DNA of 64,000 nucleotides from Antedon bifida. Its lineage: Eukaryota; Echinodermata; Crinoidea; Comatulida; Antedonidae. A model generated the notes under the pieces. That model was not told the DNA's origin and did not search any database. It saw only the letters and a program-made list of their open reading frames with translations. Of this stretch, positions 60,061-64,000 are shown piece after piece; the first letter of the stretch is position 1, and each line of letters begins with the position of its first letter. The stretch is from contig OY727094.1 of NCBI GenBank assembly GCA_963402885.1, positions 24,740,501 to 24,804,500 of the forward strand, in the 5' to 3' direction. The translations under genes were made by a program, and so were the position numbers.

Positions 60061-61401
60061 CTACACTGATGTCGCTCCAGTCGAATAATTTTTGGCAGAA
60101 CAAGAACTTCCAGATTTCCGAGATTCAATTTCATGATAGACTGACTCAGACTCAATGTCACGTGGAACCTGTACTCCTATGGATCGCATACATGATCCAT
60201 GTGGCATATGTAAAACTCTGTCCCGTGGCTCGAAGTAGACATCAGGTTGTGCTACAAGTGATGTGTTTCTAAAATCTCTGTTTGTGTGGTAATGTATACA
60301 ACCTGCAAACATGATTAAAAGCACTAATAGAATTGTAGTACATCCACCAGCCACAGCCGTCACAAACGATAAGCTACGTGTTTTACTATTTTGATTGTAA
60401 ACCGTTTCAGGTGCATGTGAAGGTCCAATTGGGGGTTTAATTGGAAATTCTAGAACATACAAAACCAACTTCTTACTACTTGATCCAACGTCGTTTGCTG
60501 CTATGCATGTTATTTCGTTTCCATTGTCTTCCGGTCTTGGATCATGGTATCGAAGAATTTGATTATCTGCTTCTAATCTAACTCGACTAGTCGGCAAAGA
60601 ATAATTCCATGAATATGTCGCACTACTAGTTTGCGCCTCGCAAATAAAAACAGTTTCTCGCCCAACCTCAACAGTTGGACTACCTGATATATTTACAATA
60701 GGCTTGTATCGGACGTGCATAACCCTTTTGCATTCTCTACTCCATTCAAGGTTCGTTTCTGTAGTCAACTTACAAACATAAACATCTTTATTGTTCTCTG
60801 CTGTGGGAGTTAATGTTAATTCTAGTTTGATAATATCGTCTTCGTGTTTTTGTTCTAACGTATTTAATTCATATAAACTGCCATTAAACTTGTCTTTTTT
60901 ATACCACTTCAATACAGGTGCTGGTTCAACCATTTCAGAATTACAACTTAACGTTATTGGCTGACCTTCTGTTGCTGTTGGAAGTTCTTCACATACAGGA
61001 TATGTATCTCGCGGAATTTCCAATACTGTTAGTATTAGTGTTCTTTCCATAAGCACACCTTCCCTCGTTGTTATTTGACACACATATTCTCCTTTATCTG
61101 TTCTATCTACAGATTTTATTGTTAAGGTAAAAGTATAGTCTGTACCATCTTCATGTTCGTCTAAAGTATACCTTTTCCCAGACATATTTTCAGTACCTTT
61201 CCAAACAACAAGGTCGTCTGCATGTTTTTCTTTGACTTTGCATTCCAGGTTCACCGCATCATGCTCAACAACAGTCAAACCTTCCGAAAATTGACTAAAT
61301 CGCACAGCTTCACATTTCAACAGCAAATAGAACAACATATTTACAATCAAAAACATTGCAGTACAGTCTGATTTAAAATGCATTGAGCTCTTGAAAACCA
61401 T
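60061..61401 (-). CDS. Three-Ig-domain single-pass membrane receptor (gene 2)
   Basis: The frame encodes 446 residues from its first ATG. The third ATG (Met16, codon 61354-61356) gives a more typical signal peptide (MFLIVNMLFYLLLKC) and is my preferred start. Ig1 has Cys54, Trp67 and D-x-G-x-Y-x-C108. Ig2 has Cys153, Trp166 and Cys210, with an extra pair, Cys137 and Cys224. Ig3 has Cys254, Trp265 and Cys299. Sequons are at Asn72, 173, 237 and 266. The transmembrane helix is about 345-369. The tail has QPDVYFEPRDR (385-395), RSIGVQVP (406-413), SVYHEI (420-425, an ITIM-consensus S-x-Y-x-x-I) and C-terminal TSV, fitting a class I PDZ ligand. It is a paralogue of the gene at 14715-16118, same strand and no intron. 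The role, adhesion or recognition with tyrosine-based signalling, is inferred from the architecture. Confidence 0.93.
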   Translation of the reverse strand: MVFKSSMHFKSDCTAMFLIVNMLFYLLLKCEAVRFSQFSEGLTVVEHDAVNLECKVKEKHADDLVVWKGTENMSGKRYTLDEHEDGTDYTFTLTIKSVDRTDKGEYVCQITTREGVLMERTLILTVLEIPRDTYPVCEELPTATEGQPITLSCNSEMVEPAPVLKWYKKDKFNGSLYELNTLEQKHEDDIIKLELTLTPTAENNKDVYVCKLTTETNLEWSRECKRVMHVRYKPIVNISGSPTVEVGRETVFICEAQTSSATYSWNYSLPTSRVRLEADNQILRYHDPRPEDNGNEITCIAANDVGSSSKKLVLYVLEFPIKPPIGPSHAPETVYNQNSKTRSLSFVTAVAGGCTTILLVLLIMFAGCIHYHTNRDFRNTSLVAQPDVYFEPRDRVLHMPHGSCMRSIGVQVPRDIESESVYHEIESRKSGSSCSAKNYSTGATSV

Positions 61402-62670
61402 TTTTATTATAATGTTTGAAAAGTTCTAGCAGATTTGTAGATGTTGCTATTTGAATGATTATACGTTCACATGCATTATATTAAACTGCAGCTTTCTAAA
61501 GGTTCTTCACACAAAAACATGAGATGATAAATTGGTCGTCTTAATGATTAATCGTGCAATCGGCAAAAGAAGAGTTAATGGTAAAGCTAGGATTACCTGT
61601 AGAGTGACAACAAAATCCGTCTCATTTTTACCTTTAATTAGAAAGTTGCTGGAGAAAGATAGATCTACATTTCATTGCGTCAAGCATTGTACACTGATGA
61701 AACATTACAGCATGTTGACTTAACACAACCAGAAAATCCACAATCGTAATACGTAATGAATCGTATATAAAATGTTTAACAAAAATATTGATCAAATTAT
61801 TAAAGTTCCTTTTTGTTGTAACACAGTTATATACAATACTGAAAATTATACACGCCTATACCTTTTTATAAAAACACGGTGTTAGGGAATAGTTTTAATG
61901 TTCAAAATATCGTTCTATTGATAGTTGATCAATGCAAGAATAATGTTGAACCACATTATTTAAATCACGTTAACAATACTGTTCCTTTACCAAATACATC
62001 AACAGGTATAATATCCACAATTCAGCAGGTTATGAAAAGAAACAAAGCTTAAATCCTTATAAAATGCAAATAACAAGTGAACTATCTGTTAACGTGAAGA
62101 TAATGACTGGCTGTAGGCCTACGCAATTTAAACTACATACGATAATAACATAAGCCTGTTCCACCGCTCTAAATAAAACCGTTCGGCGTTAACGAACGCT
62201 GTCACTCTATAAATGCAGCGAGACCTGCCGCCTATCGTCTGTTAACGATGAAAATAAACAACCTAGGGTTTCAACGATCACACATAAGTAATCTAAAAGA
62301 CGTCTATCGACAAAGTGTTGGGCAGCTGAAACGTGTCTTCTGATTCGTCAACACGATAATTATTAGAAGCAAACAACCAATCAACGTATTGCATCACAAA
62401 TAACTTTCTCAATGTTTTTTTTCTTCCGAAAATTCAAATGATCATTAGGCCTACCATTGCTCGGAATATTAAAGTATTAGAAATATTTAAACTCATATTT
62501 GTTTAAATGTATTTACTTTTTGTTATATTCATTATCATTTTTATTTTATTTCATTCATTGACATTCTACAATCATGGATAATGCAAACATCTTCTCTGTT
62601 ACTACATATATTTTTATCTATTTGTTTGTTGTTGTTTCAACTCAATATGTATATATCTAAAGGCAAAATA
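61402..62670. other. Upstream flank of Ig gene 2
   Basis: No coding feature is firmly supported. A TATA-like word, CTATAAATGC (62207-62216), on the plus strand is followed 32 bases later by an ATG (62248) opening a 31-codon frame rich in basic residues. It points away from the Ig gene and may be chance. No clear TATA box faces the Ig gene. Confidence 0.3.
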
Positions 62671-62953
62671 AGGGCGTGTGTTGGACGTTCGACTACTGAT
62701 CGTCAGATCGAGGTTCGAATCCAACTCCCGCCGCATTGCTTGTATCCTTAGGCAAGATACTTTACTTACGTTTGCCTCTCTCCACCCAGGTGTATCCGGT
62801 TAGATCAAGACACAACTTTGTGCTGATTACTAGCTGCATTATGAGAGTATGTTTCCATAGGTGTTTGATCAGGAAAAATGACTTGGGTAATAATGTTCAG
62901 CGCTTAGAGGTTTCACAACATTAGGCGCTATATAAATCCAGGATATTATTATT
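62671..62953 (+). mobile_element. tRNA-derived SINE, copy 2
   Basis: The head is GTGTTGGACGTTCGACTACT with B box GGTTCGAATCC (62712-62722). The body matches copy 1 at 40538-40834 throughout. About 10-12 bases (AATGGGTACC-like) present in copy 1 after GGTGTAT are missing here. The end is GGCGCTATATAAATCC followed by ATTATTATTA. Confidence 0.85.
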
Positions 62954-63045
62954 AAAATACTGAAAAAATGACAATGTTGTGGGTATCAGTGGCTGGATCT
63001 CAATGGAGATACAAAAAAAAGCGAAAAGCTAAATCAAAAGTAAAT
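62954..63045 (+). repeat. Dispersed repeat, inverted relative to 19556-19645
   Basis: CTGAAAAAATGACAATG, GGGTATCAGTGGCTGGATCT, CAATGGAGATAC and GCGAAAAGCTAAATCAAAA, nearly identical to the minus strand of 19556-19645. It abuts the SINE tail exactly, so the SINE may have inserted beside or into it. Confidence 0.75.
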
Positions 63046-63730
63046 CAGACTGAAAAGTCAGCTGAGCTTTCGGGCAACACTAGCCTATATATATATTCTA
63101 TTGCAGAAGGAAAGTAAATGATACGAACGCAGGTCTAAATAACCTAAATACAAGAAAGGAGGAAAAACACAAAGTAGTAAAAGACTCGCAATTTCCCTGC
63201 TGACATATGTCTCACTAATTATGCTTTTATATTACGTCTCGAAACTGTCGTGAATCAAATTCTAAAATCTGATTATAAATATGCAATATTGATTTCATTA
63301 TTATAATGAATAATAGTAACGATGATTAAAAATATGGACTACTTATACTCCGACGAGGCTGTTAACCGATTAAGTTGAGCTTCTATAACATAATCTACTT
63401 ATAAATAAGTATGGTCCAGTGAACAATGTATTTATCCTTTTAAGCTTGTATCATTTCTGTCACTATGAATACAGCAAGTTAATGTTATTATGTAAATCCA
63501 TTATTCCATGATAAATCTCGTCAATTCAATTACGTAAACGTGTCCGCCAATAACCGAAATTACTATCCGAACTATAATTTCAGGTGCTACTATGTTATAG
63601 CTTTAGATCCGATTGACTACCGGTAACTGATACAAAATCACATGTGAAATCACAATATGTGATAGAACTACCGACTGGACATATAGCCTACTGCCATTAA
63701 CTTAACTTAGTATTTCGTTGGGTTCGTTTT
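63046..63730. other. Non-coding spacer
   Basis: No supported feature. Confidence 0.35.
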
Positions 63731-63790
63731 CATTCATTCATTCAATCTTTTATTTTGGAATCTCTGGTCCATAGAAGTAAACTTACGTAT
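63731..63790 (-). repeat. Possible LINE 3' end with GAATG tail
   Basis: On the minus strand: CTATGGACCAGAGATTCC, then AAAATAAAAGATTGAATG and further GAATGAATG units. This is the same style of terminus as at 36431-36536. Confidence 0.35.
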
Positions 63791-64000
63791 AAATTAACAG
63801 TAAAATAAACGGTACTAAACTACAAGACGATGCGATCTCATCTCATGATGGTATTCCACAGTTTTGCTATTGTTATGCAATTGTTGTTATACTTAGCTCA
63901 TGATTCTCGTACTGTTCTCATCTAAAGCCATAGTATTACATTAACTACTACAAACATTCCCAAAGAAATATTTAACTGTCCTAATTGGTGTTGTGGCAAT

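Noticed and set aside
62712..62722. tRNA gene at the GGTTCGAATCC box (and at 40786-40796)
   Set aside because: No complete cloverleaf can be drawn, and the box sits in a 280-300-bp SINE with a body and (ATT)n tail.

Overview
This window looks like a piece of an animal nuclear chromosome. It is very A+T-rich and almost free of open reading frames longer than about 100 codons. It is crowded with dispersed repeats and contains two clear metazoan-type genes for immunoglobulin-domain membrane proteins. A tRNA-headed SINE with an (ATT)n tail, pieces of jockey/CR1/L2-type LINEs, many MITE-like elements, and very many copies of the palindrome TAGGCCTA suggest a marine deuterostome invertebrate. An echinoderm is my best guess, but this is inference and not proof.

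The two genes are on the minus strand, about 44 kb apart (14715-16118 and 60061-61401). Each is a complete uninterrupted reading frame. In order it encodes a signal peptide, three Ig domains (the second with an extra cysteine pair), one transmembrane helix and a short cytoplasmic tail. The tails share QPD(I/V)YFEPRDR, RS(V/I)GVQVP and an acidic-serine stretch leading to a YxxI motif. Both end in a class I PDZ-ligand-like C-terminus (TYI and TSV). They are paralogues and probably work as cell-surface adhesion or recognition receptors with phosphotyrosine and PDZ outputs.

The rest is repeat and spacer. Region by region: 1-6.5 kb has a promoter-like repeat, a perfect 167-bp tandem duplication, a TTA-flanked MITE and a (CCGA)-core repeat. 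6.5-14.5 kb is mostly featureless, with one MITE near 10 kb and a promoter-like module near 12.9 kb. 14.7-16.1 kb is Ig gene 1. 16.1-33 kb has a ~105-bp tandem array (23.0-23.5 kb), a 622-bp inverted-repeat element (29.7-30.4 kb), two more (CCGA)-core repeats and a LINE fragment (32.3-32.7 kb). 33-48 kb has degenerate tandem repeats, a SINE, a frameshifted LINE C-terminus, a possible short coding exon and a 682-bp element carrying six copies of GGGGCAnnATGGGACA.

The outstanding structure is at 48508-55503. It is a ~7.0-kb near-complete palindrome with arms of 3.3-3.5 kb around a ~166-bp spacer, flanked by an exact 6-bp direct repeat, CTCATT. I read it as a giant foldback-type transposable element. 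It has no visible transposase, and its arms differ by substitutions and indels, including one of 161 bp. 55.5-64 kb has another TTA-flanked MITE, a 213-bp hairpin, Ig gene 2 and a second SINE copy.
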